Program-made: the position numbers and the translations under genes | The notes under the pieces: generated by a model | The model's database searches: none | Seen by the model: only the letters and a program-made list of their open reading frames with translations | What the model was told of the DNA's origin: nothing | From: Acidobacteriota bacterium | GTDB lineage: Bacteria; Acidobacteriota; Thermoanaerobaculia; Gp7-AA8 | Assembly (NCBI GenBank): GCA_003223695.1 | Contig: QHVY01000315.1 | Span: forward strand, 1 to 10,043 | DNA length: 10,043 bases | Direction: 5' to 3' | In this document: positions 1 through 5,668 of the stretch, in pieces | Position numbering within the stretch: position 1 is the stretch's first letter | Layout of the letters: each line of letters begins with the position of its first letter

Positions 1-601
1 GTCAAATCACTCGCCACAGCACCGCTGCATTGGAAAAAGGCGCAGTGGACGCGATTCGGTGAGGGGCTGGGTTTAATCGCCATCGTGATGGCCGCGGACA
101 AGCCGATCGAAGATGCGTTTCAACGCAATCGATCGTCGTCAACGAACTCGTTCGCCAAAGCAGTGACGCCGTTCGGCGGCGGCCGCGGCCTCGAGGTTTC
201 CGCGCTGCTGTTCGGTGCTGGCAAGCTGTTTCACGATGCAAACGTCGAAGATGCAGGGCGCGACGCGCTGGAATCGGATTTGTTGGCGGGCGGGATCGTC
301 ACTCCGTTGTTGAAGGATCTCTTCGGCCGCGCGCGGCCTAACATCAACGAAGGAACGTACAACTTCCACTTCATCCGCACCGACAATCCTCACAACAGTT
401 TTCCGTCAGGTCACGCCACAAGCGCCTTTGCCCTGGCGACGGCAATCGCCGGCCACTACGTCGCGCGTGAACGATCATGTTCACTGGCCGGCGGATGTCG
501 TCGCCGGTGCGCTGATCGGGCGGGCGGTGGGGAGGGGAATCGTGGCGCGACACCTGGTCATCGTGCCGGCGAAGCACGGCGTCAGCGTGCTGATACATTA
601 A
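1..601 (+). pseudogene. PAP2-family phosphatase, 5' partial, internal deletion and frameshift
   Basis: Type-2 phosphatidic acid phosphatases are membrane enzymes that remove phosphate from lipids such as phosphatidate or undecaprenyl pyrophosphate. The gene enters from the left edge in frame 1. It shows the first catalytic motif, KDLFGRARP (313-339, KX6RP), and the second, PSGH (403-414). The third, SRVNDHVHWPAD (SRX5HX3D), is also perfect but lies in frame 2 from 461, and that frame runs to the TAA at 599-601. Only about 17 residues separate PSGH from SR, where family members usually have about 35-40. A piece of roughly 60 nt, not a multiple of three and probably covering a membrane helix, therefore appears to be missing. 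The join sits in a GTCGCGCG stretch, which fits a deletion between short repeats. In frame 1 alone the protein runs on to 711 as arginine-rich nonsense overlapping the next gene. The family is certain. Whether the lesion is biological or an assembly fault is open. Confidence 0.8.
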
Positions 602-607
602 GCGCCC

Positions 608-991
608 ATGCCGTGCGTCTTTTGCGAGATCGTCGCCGGCCGCGCACCGGCGCACATCATCGAGCAGGACGATCTCGCACTCTGCATCCTCGACATCAAT
701 CCGTTCGCTGAAGGTCATTGTCTGATTTTGTCCAAGCGGCACGTGCCGTGGTGGCACGACCTGACGGACGATGAAATCGGCACCGTGTTCCGGATGGCCA
801 AGGGCGTCGCCAATCGACTGCGCGACGTGTACTCATCAGAATTCGTCTGTCTGTATGCCCGTGGCCGCCGCATTCCGCATACACATATCTTTCTCGTTCC
901 GACGACAAAAGGCGATGCGCTCGACGGATTTTTCAACGAGCTCGAGAAATTTCTCGCTGTAGCGGCGAAGAAAATTCGTCGAGACGACTGA
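608..991 (+). CDS. HIT (histidine triad) family protein
   Basis: This 127-residue protein has the size and layout of HIT-family nucleotide hydrolases or transferases, small cytosolic enzymes that act on nucleoside phosphoramidates or dinucleoside polyphosphates. The N-terminus MPCVFCEIVAGRAP is the usual CxxC-containing HIT opening. The region 'ILDINPFAEGHCLILSKRHV' (residues 28-45) is the typical central strand pair. The triad lies at residues 91-95 as HTHIF: the first and the catalytic middle histidine are kept, but the third is phenylalanine. The ATG at 608 follows the PAP2 stop by 6 bases. No clear Shine-Dalgarno is visible, so translation may depend on the upstream gene. The stop is 16 bases from the stop of the convergent DUF190 gene, and no terminator hairpin is visible between them. 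The substrate cannot be told from the sequence. Confidence 0.88.
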   Translation: MPCVFCEIVAGRAPAHIIEQDDLALCILDINPFAEGHCLILSKRHVPWWHDLTDDEIGTVFRMAKGVANRLRDVYSSEFVCLYARGRRIPHTHIFLVPTTKGDALDGFFNELEKFLAVAAKKIRRDD

Positions 992-1007
992 ATCGTGTGG
1001 AACGAGA

Positions 1008-1730
1008 TCACCGCTGCTCTCCCTCGGCGTGCGCTACGTAGCGTATGACGCTGACATCGGAAACTGCGATCAGGCAGCCGCCGGTGATCATCGTCTCCAG
1101 TGCGGTGATCATCTTGTTGATTTTTTCCTCTTCGTCGACCATGGCAATCATGATCGGATCGTCACTGGAAAACGTCAGTGTCTTGTGGCGGTGAATTCGT
1201 TTCTGTGGCCCGTACCCGGCGATGCCGCGGTAAACGGTGGCACCGGCGATGTCGAGCTGCGCCGCTCGCTTGACGATGGCCTCGTAAAGCGGCTCGCCTT
1301 CCCACTTGTCGTCCTCGCCGATATGCACTCGGAGCATCTTCGCTTTTCCGATCAGTCGCGTGAGTTCTCCCTTCGACGATGGCGCCGCCTCTTTTTCGCC
1401 GGTGGCAAATTTAATAATGGTCGTTTCCTGCACCTCCACCAGACCTTTGTCGACAATGTCGTACACGTCCGGAAGAACGCGATCGATCGCTTCCGCGTTA
1501 TCGACGATTTCGATGCGCACCGGCAACGAGCTGGAAAGATCGAGGATGTTGATCGTCTGAATCGTTCCGTGTCCGGTGAAGCCGGCAATCCCGCGTGACA
1601 CCGTGGCGCCGGCGAGGCCCTTGTGCTGGAAGAGCTCGAGCAGCGCGTTGTAAACGCTGCGGCCGTGCCAACGCGCCGATTCGTTCACAGTGACGATCAG
1701 TTTCTTTGCCGGTCCGGGTTTCAGAGTCAC
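1008..1730 (-). CDS. Tandem DUF190 (COG1993, PII-like) protein of a fluoride-responsive operon
   Basis: The 240-residue protein contains two DUF190 domains in tandem (roughly residues 5-105 and 130-235). Each carries the signature GATVxRGIAG (residues 41-50 and 163-172), and a linker of about 25 residues joins them. DUF190/COG1993 is described as PII-like, is usually a single domain of about 110 residues, and is often found next to crcB. Its biochemical role is not established. The start is GTG at 1730. A strong GGAGG lies 4 bases upstream (1735-1739) and the crcB stop 10 bases upstream, so the two genes are almost certainly co-transcribed and share the fluoride riboswitch at 2142-2190. The domains have diverged: the second has RIHRHKTL after the signature where the first has TIQTINIL. 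A sensory or modulating role for fluoride export is an inference from context only. Confidence 0.9.
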   Translation of the reverse strand: MTLKPGPAKKLIVTVNESARWHGRSVYNALLELFQHKGLAGATVSRGIAGFTGHGTIQTINILDLSSSLPVRIEIVDNAEAIDRVLPDVYDIVDKGLVEVQETTIIKFATGEKEAAPSSKGELTRLIGKAKMLRVHIGEDDKWEGEPLYEAIVKRAAQLDIAGATVYRGIAGYGPQKRIHRHKTLTFSSDDPIMIAMVDEEEKINKMITALETMITGGCLIAVSDVSVIRYVAHAEGEQR

Positions 1731-1740
1731 GGTTCCTCCG

Positions 1741-2112
1741 TCAGCGGCGCGCGAGAATCACTCCCAGCCGCACGGCGATGAAGCCGGCGAGCACAGAAGT
1801 CAATATATTGACTATTCCCCATGTGAGCGCGCCGCTCTCGGTCAAGCGCTCGGTCTCATATTCGAACGTCGAAAATGTTGTGTACGCGCCGACGAAACCT
1901 GTGGCCACCAGAAGACGCCACAGCGGATCGATCGCCGCGCGCTCGGCGGCCAACGTCGCAAAAAATCCGAGGATGAAGGATCCGGACACGTTGATGAGGA
2001 ACGTGGCCAGCGGAAAATCACGCCGCCAGAATATGGCCACGGCGAGAGTGACGCCGTAGCGCGCCACCGCGCCGGCCGCTCCCCCGGCTGCTACGACAAG
2101 AAATCGACTCAC
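1741..2112 (-). CDS. crcB: Fluoride ion channel CrcB/Fluc
   Basis: CrcB/Fluc is a small four-helix inner-membrane protein. It works as a dual-topology dimer and lets fluoride leave the cell. Recognisable parts, counted from the GTG at 2112, are the opening GGAAGAVARYG, then the asparagine of FLINVSGSF (N41), and the phenylalanine-box region GFVGAYTTFSTF (residues 72-83, with F80 and F83). All are hallmarks of the family. Length is 123 residues, typical for Fluc. I chose the GTG at 2112 because GGAG lies 9 bases upstream and the protein then begins MSRFLVVAAGG, as family members do. An in-frame TTG at 2127 would add five residues but has poorer spacing. The gene sits directly behind a fluoride riboswitch and is followed after 10 bases by the DUF190 gene. 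Confidence 0.95.
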   Translation of the reverse strand: MSRFLVVAAGGAAGAVARYGVTLAVAIFWRRDFPLATFLINVSGSFILGFFATLAAERAAIDPLWRLLVATGFVGAYTTFSTFEYETERLTESGALTWGIVNILTSVLAGFIAVRLGVILARR

Positions 2113-2119
2113 GTCCGCC

Positions 2120-2125
2120 GACTCC
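2120..2125 (-). promoter_or_regulatory. Shine-Dalgarno GGAGTC of crcB, able to pair with the riboswitch
   Basis: On the minus strand the sequence GGAGTC lies 9 bases (counted from GGAG) before the GTG start of crcB. It is identical to the loop sequence GGAGTC at 2179-2184 that forms the riboswitch pseudoknot, so both can pair with GACTCC at 2145-2150. A second complementary pair, TCCTAC (2142-2147) with GTAGGA (2128-2133), would support the same blocking hairpin with an 8-base loop. Release of this site when fluoride is bound is an inference from the pairing. Confidence 0.6.
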
Positions 2126-2141
2126 AATCCTACAGTGTGTC

Positions 2142-2190
2142 GTAGGAGTCATCATCCTCTGAGAGGCGGTTTCAGGCGGACTCCATCGCC
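2142..2190 (-). promoter_or_regulatory. Fluoride riboswitch (crcB motif)
   Basis: On the minus strand the sequence opens GGCGATGGAGTCCGCC, giving stem GGCG/CGCC (2187-2190 with 2175-2178) around an 8-base loop. It continues TGAAACC, then a small hairpin CCTC/GAGG, and ends GATGATGACTCCTAC. This matches the crcB-motif layout: GGCGAUGG...CGCC, an A-rich joining segment, a second stem, and a UGAUG...CUCCUAC end. The loop GGAGTC (2179-2184) pairs with GACTCC (2145-2150) to form the ligand-stabilised pseudoknot. It lies 29 bases upstream of the chosen crcB start. Recognition is from the motif, and the genetic context (crcB directly downstream) supports it strongly. Confidence 0.93.
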
Positions 2191-2196
2191 GCGATT

Positions 2197-2202
2197 AGTG
2201 TA
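2197..2202 (-). promoter_or_regulatory. Possible -10 element for the crcB operon
   Basis: TACACT on the minus strand matches four of six positions of TATAAT. It would place transcription start near 2190, exactly at the first base of the riboswitch. No convincing -35 hexamer is visible upstream, where the sequence is the arm of an inverted repeat. Position is the main support. Confidence 0.3.
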
Positions 2203-2203
2203 C

Positions 2204-2253
2204 TCGTTGTTCGTTCTCCGTTATCCGTTGTCGTCTCGGAGAACGAGCAACGA
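2204..2253. repeat. Inverted repeat, 17-bp arms with one mismatch
   Basis: Left arm 2204-2220 (ending CGTTCTCCG) is complementary to right arm 2237-2253 (starting CGGAGAACG) with one mismatch, around a 16-base loop. The left arm contains the reverse complement of the 7-base unit of the adjacent array, so it could also pair with later copies. It lies in the space between the divergent crcB operon and ftsE. No poly-T tract follows on either side, so it does not look like a standard terminator. Confidence 0.75.
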
Positions 2254-2308
2254 ACAACGAACAACGAACAACGAACAACGAACAACGAACAACGAACAAC
2301 GAACAACG
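2248..2308. repeat. 7-bp tandem repeat (CAACGAA) x 8.7
   Basis: Eight perfect consecutive copies of CAACGAA occupy 2248-2303, followed by a partial copy CAACG. The array ends 7 bases before the ftsE start and takes up most of its upstream region. It overlaps the right arm of the inverted repeat at 2204-2253. An array of this kind can change copy number by slippage, which here would alter the spacing upstream of ftsE. The reading frame that crosses it is only an upstream extension of the ftsE frame and is not believed to be translated. Confidence 0.95.
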
Positions 2309-2314
2309 GGTATC

Positions 2315-3046
2315 ATGAAGCAACACCGAATGATCCATTTCTATCACGTCACGAAACGCTTCGATGCGTATTCGACCGCATTGAACGACGTGACGTTCCA
2401 CATCGACAAAGGCGAATTCGTCTTCCTCACCGGTCCGAGCGGCGCCGGAAAATCGACGCTGCTGAAGTTGATCCTGCGCCAGATCCGGCCGACGGAAGGA
2501 CAAATTGTGGTCAACGGCCGGAACCTGAATGCCATGAAGCGCCGGCATCTCCCCTATTTTCGCCGTGAGATCGGGATGGTTTTTCAGGAATTCAAACTCA
2601 TCGAACGGATGACGATCTTCGAGAATCTCTCGTTCATTCTCACCGTGATCGGCCTAACAGCGAAAGAGCACAAGAAGAAAGCGTACACCGCATTGCGCGC
2701 AGTCGGGCTGCAGCACAAGATGAATTATTACCCGCTGCAACTCTCCGGCGGCGAACAGCAGCGCGTGGCCATCGCCCGCGCGCTGATCAACGATCCGCTG
2801 ATGCTGATCGCCGATGAGCCAACCGGAAATCTCGATCCCGATCTCGCCCAGGAAGTGCTCGAGATTTTCAATAGTGCGAACCTGCGCGGATCGACCGTGC
2901 TCCTGGCGACGCACGATCGCGACCTCATCGAGCGGAGCAACCGCCGCGTGATCGCCCTCGATCACGGCAAAATCGCCGAAGAGAAGATCGCCGCCGCGGG
3001 AAAGCCGGCGGCGCGCAGCGAATCCGTATTCGTGAACTGGTCGTGA
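2315..3046 (+). CDS. ftsE: Cell division ATP-binding protein FtsE
   Basis: FtsE is the cytosolic ATPase of the FtsEX complex, which sits at the division septum and controls cell-wall hydrolysis. From the ATG at 2315 the protein has 243 residues. It shows Walker A GPSGAGKST (40-48), Q-loop Q91 in VFQEFKL, ABC signature LSGGEQQR (143-150), Walker B LMLIADEP (162-169) and the H-loop histidine H200. The opening IHFYHVTKRF and the LVFQ/EFKL-type Q-loop region are typical of FtsE rather than of other small ABC ATPases, and the downstream ftsX confirms it. The start is uncertain: ATG at 2315 has only a weak GGG upstream, and ATG at 2330 would give the usual short FtsE N-terminus. The C-terminus is about 15-20 residues longer than in the E. 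coli protein. The frame is open upstream through the 7-base repeats, but that part is not protein-like. Confidence 0.95.
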   Translation: MKQHRMIHFYHVTKRFDAYSTALNDVTFHIDKGEFVFLTGPSGAGKSTLLKLILRQIRPTEGQIVVNGRNLNAMKRRHLPYFRREIGMVFQEFKLIERMTIFENLSFILTVIGLTAKEHKKKAYTALRAVGLQHKMNYYPLQLSGGEQQRVAIARALINDPLMLIADEPTGNLDPDLAQEVLEIFNSANLRGSTVLLATHDRDLIERSNRRVIALDHGKIAEEKIAAAGKPAARSESVFVNWS

Positions 3047-3053
3047 AAAACTC

Positions 3054-3105
3054 TCACCACAGAGGCACAGAGGACACAGAGAACGGCTCTGTGCCTCTGT
3101 GGTGA
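3054..3105. repeat. 19-bp perfect palindrome between ftsE and ftsX
   Basis: Arm 3054-3072 (TCACCACAGAGGCACAGAG) is perfectly complementary to 3087-3105, with a 14-base loop that itself continues the ACAGAG theme. It fills most of the 65-base ftsE-ftsX gap and ends 6 bases before the ftsX start. No T-run follows, so a simple terminator is unlikely. The CCACAGAGGCACAGAG sequence resembles a dispersed repeat that I recall from several environmental bacterial phyla. The resemblance is from memory and was not checked. Confidence 0.9.
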
Positions 3106-3111
3106 ATCACA

Positions 3112-4008
3112 GTGGGCTCAGAATTCGATCCGCAGATTCCCTCCAACACCGTCGCCTACTTTTTCCGTGAGGCGTTCCGGCGCATCTGGATCTCCAAACG
3201 AACCAGCTTCGTCGCCGTGGCGATGATCGCCGTTTCGATGCTCATCGTCGGCTTCTTCCTGCTCCTCTCCGAAAACCTCGGGCGCGCTGCTGAGCAGGCG
3301 CAGGGGAAATCGCGCGTGGATATCTATCTGAGCGCCGAGGCGACGCCGGCGCAAGTCGCGGCGGTCGATCGATATCTCGCCGCGCATCGTGATCTCGCGC
3401 GGCGCCGTTTCGTCAGCAGTGATGAAGCACTACGGCGCTTCACGTCCTACTTCGCCAATCTGAACGGCATCGTCGCTCAGCTCGATGCCAATCCATTTCC
3501 AGCATCATTCGAGTGCGACGTCGCGCCGCAGCTCATGCAGTCGCCAACGTTTGGGCGCGAGATGAAAGAGCTCGATTGGGAATGGGTGCGCCGGCTCAAA
3601 CGCGTGGTGAACGTCGTCAATATCGCGGGCATCATCGCCGGCGCGCTCCTCGCTCTGGCAGCAGCCTTTACCATCGCCAATGTCATACGATTAACCATGA
3701 TGCTTTATCATGAAGAAATAGAGATCATGCGCCTTGTCGGCGCGACCGAGCGAATCATCCGCGGCCCGTTTCTGATCGAAGGGCTGCTGCAGGGCACGTT
3801 TGGAGCGCTCCTCGCGGTGGCGCTGCTCTTCGGCAGCTTCGTGGCTGCCCGGCGCTTCATCGCTCCAGCGAATTCGCTGATTTGGAGTTTTCTGTTCAAC
3901 GGATTTCTGCCGTGGCAAAAAATCGCGGCTCTCCTCGCCGGCGGCATGATCGCCGGCTTCCTCGGCAGCTGGCTTTCGGTGCGCGAGTCGGGTGAGGAAA
4001 GCGCGTGA
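3112..4008 (+). CDS. ftsX: Cell division permease-like protein FtsX
   Basis: FtsX is the membrane half of FtsEX. It transmits ATP-driven change from FtsE to cell-wall hydrolases or their activators. The 298-residue protein has the standard layout: cytosolic N-terminus, TM1 (about 32-53), an external domain (about 56-165), TM2 (169-193), TM3 (220-245) and TM4 (270-290). The external domain contains NPFPASFECDV (127-137), matching the NPLPASFEV signature, and the cytosolic loop contains EIEIMRLVGAT (202-212), also characteristic. The start is GTG at 3112; a stop (TGA, 3103-3105) lies in frame just upstream. No Shine-Dalgarno is visible because the palindrome arm occupies that space. The end overlaps the ftcD start (GTGA). 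No M23/EnvC-like partner gene follows, and the hydrolase partner is not in the window. Confidence 0.94.
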   Translation: MGSEFDPQIPSNTVAYFFREAFRRIWISKRTSFVAVAMIAVSMLIVGFFLLLSENLGRAAEQAQGKSRVDIYLSAEATPAQVAAVDRYLAAHRDLARRRFVSSDEALRRFTSYFANLNGIVAQLDANPFPASFECDVAPQLMQSPTFGREMKELDWEWVRRLKRVVNVVNIAGIIAGALLALAAAFTIANVIRLTMMLYHEEIEIMRLVGATERIIRGPFLIEGLLQGTFGALLAVALLFGSFVAARRFIAPANSLIWSFLFNGFLPWQKIAALLAGGMIAGFLGSWLSVRESGEESA

Positions 4009-5123
4009 AGGTCGTCGAGTGTGTCCCGAACATTTCTGAAGGAAGGCGCCGGGAGATTTACGACACGGTCGCCGCTGCGGCAGGCGCAGTTCCTGGCGTC
4101 ACGCTGCTGAACGTCGATCCCGGGGCTGATACGAATCGCACGGTCATCACGTTCGTCGGCGAGCCGGCTGCGGTGCTCGAAGGCGCATTTCAGCTCATCA
4201 GGAAAGGTTACGAGCTGATCGACATGTCCAAGCATCGCGGCGCGCATCCGCGGATCGGAGCGGTCGACGTCGTGCCGTTCGTGCCGGTGGCCGACGTGAC
4301 CATGGATGACTGCGCGCTTCTCGCGCGACGCCTCGGCGAACGTGTTGGGAAAGAGCTGTCGATTCCCGTTTATCTCTACGAATTCGCCGCAACGGCGCCG
4401 CATCGCCGCAATCTCGCCGACATTCGCGAAGGGGAGTACGAAGGTCTGGCAAAAAAAATCGAGCATCGTGACTGGAAGCCGGACTTCGGCCCGGCGAAAT
4501 TCAATCCGCGCTCCGGTGCGACGGTCATCGGCGCGCGCAAGTTTCTCGTCGCGTACAACGTCAACCTCAACACAATGGATAAGCGGCTCGCGACACGCGT
4601 GGCGTTCGATGTTCGCGAACGCGGACGAATGAAACGCGATGAGGAGGGAAATCCGGTTCTCGATCAGCGTGGCGAGCCAGTGTGGGAGTCGGGATTGCTC
4701 AAGTCGGTCAAAGCTGTCGGCTGGGTGATTCCGGAGTACGGCTGCGCGCAGGTGTCGATGAATCTGACCGATCTCGATATCACGCCGCTGCACCTTGCAT
4801 TCGACACGTGCGACGAGCGCGCACGGGAACGCGGCTTGCGCGTCACCGGATCGGAGATCGTCGGCCTCGTGCCGCTGTCCGTGCTGCTCGATTCCGGCCG
4901 GCACTATTTGAAACGAATGGGACGCCCGGCTGGCGTCAGCGAATCCGCACTCGTGCAGACGGCGATTCGCACGCTCGGCAAAATCATCGGCGGCGGCATG
5001 CCCATCGGTGCGTACGGCGGCTCGCGCACGAACTGTCGAGCGACTCGCCAGCGCCGGGCGGCGGATCGGTGTCGGCGCTCGCCGCGTCGATGGGTGCCGC
5101 GCTCGCAGCGATGGTCGCAGTGA
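4005..5123 (+). CDS. ftcD: Glutamate formimidoyltransferase (FtcD), C-terminus replaced by a frameshifted tail
   Basis: The enzyme moves the formimino group from formimidoglutamate, an intermediate of histidine degradation, to tetrahydrofolate. Residues 1-322 are a full transferase domain: it opens MKVVECVPNISEGRR, and the catalytic-histidine region HRGAHPRIGAVDVVPFVP (77-94) is intact, with H81 at the position of the catalytic histidine. The GTG start overlaps the ftsX stop by 4 bases, and GAGGAAA precedes it by about 6 bases. At 4970, after AIRTLG, native sequence stops: codons then read KIIGGGMPIGAYGGSR, copied from hemL, followed by about 30 nonsense residues to a stop at 5123. In the bifunctional family a linker and the cyclodeaminase domain should follow in frame; that domain is present from about 5029 but in another frame. 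The transferase may still fold. Either a rare rearrangement or an assembly chimera is possible. Confidence 0.85.
   Translation: MKVVECVPNISEGRRREIYDTVAAAAGAVPGVTLLNVDPGADTNRTVITFVGEPAAVLEGAFQLIRKGYELIDMSKHRGAHPRIGAVDVVPFVPVADVTMDDCALLARRLGERVGKELSIPVYLYEFAATAPHRRNLADIREGEYEGLAKKIEHRDWKPDFGPAKFNPRSGATVIGARKFLVAYNVNLNTMDKRLATRVAFDVRERGRMKRDEEGNPVLDQRGEPVWESGLLKSVKAVGWVIPEYGCAQVSMNLTDLDITPLHLAFDTCDERARERGLRVTGSEIVGLVPLSVLLDSGRHYLKRMGRPAGVSESALVQTAIRTLGKIIGGGMPIGAYGGSRTNCRATRQRRAADRCRRSPRRWVPRSQRWSQ
4970..5028 (+). repeat. 59-bp hemL-derived patch inside ftcD (inverted repeat copy 1)
   Basis: These 59 bases are identical to the reverse complement of 6092-6150, inside hemL. In ftcD they are read in the same frame as in hemL and give TLGKIIGGGMPIGAYGGSR. 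They stand where the FtcD linker should be. The edges look like short native homologies: CACGCTCGGC fits the FtcD 'RTLG' codons on the left. On the right, frame 2 reads VRRLAHELSSDS, which already resembles the start of a cyclodeaminase domain. Confidence 0.95.
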
Positions 5124-5668
5124 TCTCGCACACGAAAAAAGGATTCGAATCGAAGCACGACAAACTCGATACGATTGCCATCCGCGCCCAGCGACTCAAG
5201 GATCAACTTCTCAGCGCGGTCGACGCCGATACCGCGGCATTCGATCGTCTTCTCGAAGCGATACGAATGCCGAAAGACGATCCTGCTCGCGACGCGGCGA
5301 TCGCCAACGCGACCGTCACCGCGACCGAAGTGCCCCTCGGCGTCCTGGAGTGCTGCCCGGAGGTGATGGAACTCTGTCGCGAGGTCGCGCGCATCGGCTT
5401 GCAGGCGTCGCTCTCGGATGCTGGCGTGGGCGGCCAGATGGCTCGCGCCGCCGCCGCCGGGGCGTATCAAAACGTGTGCATCAATTTGGCGAATTTGGCG
5501 GACGACCGCCGCGCCAGTCTCTTAGATCGGGCGGATAAAGCATGGCTCGAGTCGCAACAACTTCACGCTCGCGCAGAAGAAGAGATTCTTACGAAATTGC
5601 GCGACGCACTCGGCACTCGGCACTCGGCACTCGGCACTACTTTTCGAACTCCCACGCCACTTTCTTGA
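5029..5668 (+). pseudogene. Formimidoyltetrahydrofolate cyclodeaminase domain, detached by frameshift
   Basis: This is the second half of a bifunctional FtcD. It would convert 5-formimidoyl-tetrahydrofolate to methenyl-tetrahydrofolate and ammonia. In frame 2 it begins HELSSDSPAPGGGSVSALAA, the highly conserved start of the domain. It continues through VDADTAAFDRLLEA, EVPLGVLECCPEVMELC and ASLSDAGVGGQMARAAA, so the whole domain is present. It is out of frame with the transferase because of the 59-bp patch. The first possible in-frame starts (GTG 5069, ATG 5090) lie within or after the conserved glycine-rich segment, so an active separate protein is unlikely. Near the end the frame runs through a 7-base repeat array (ALGTRHSALGT) and 32 bases into the 3' end of hemL on the other strand; the native C-terminus was probably shorter. 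Confidence 0.82.
5606..5638. repeat. 7-bp tandem repeat (GCACTCG) x 4.7
   Basis: Four perfect copies of GCACTCG and a partial fifth lie at the junction of the cyclodeaminase frame and hemL. The last partial copy includes two bases of the hemL TAG stop (5637-5639). The unit differs from CAACGAA of the array at 2248-2308, but the period is the same. Confidence 0.93.

Noticed and set aside
1029..1598. Open frame of 189 codons on the plus strand.
   Set aside because: It is antisense to the tandem DUF190 gene and has no recognisable domain.
2204..2308. CRISPR-like array.
   Set aside because: The unit is 7 bases, the copies touch each other without spacers, and no cas genes are present.
2135..2314. 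Upstream extension of the ftsE frame.
   Set aside because: It passes through the riboswitch region and the 7-base repeats and codes for repetitive NEQRTT; FtsE proteins begin near the ATG at 2315 or 2330.
3054..3105. Intrinsic transcription terminator between ftsE and ftsX.
   Set aside because: The stem is long and perfect, but the loop is 14 bases, no T-run follows on either strand, and termination here would separate an obligate gene pair.
3708..4904. Long open frame (398 codons) on the minus strand across ftsX and ftcD.
   Set aside because: It is antisense to two clearly recognised genes, is rich in Arg, His and Asp as expected of a GC-rich shadow, and shows no family motif.
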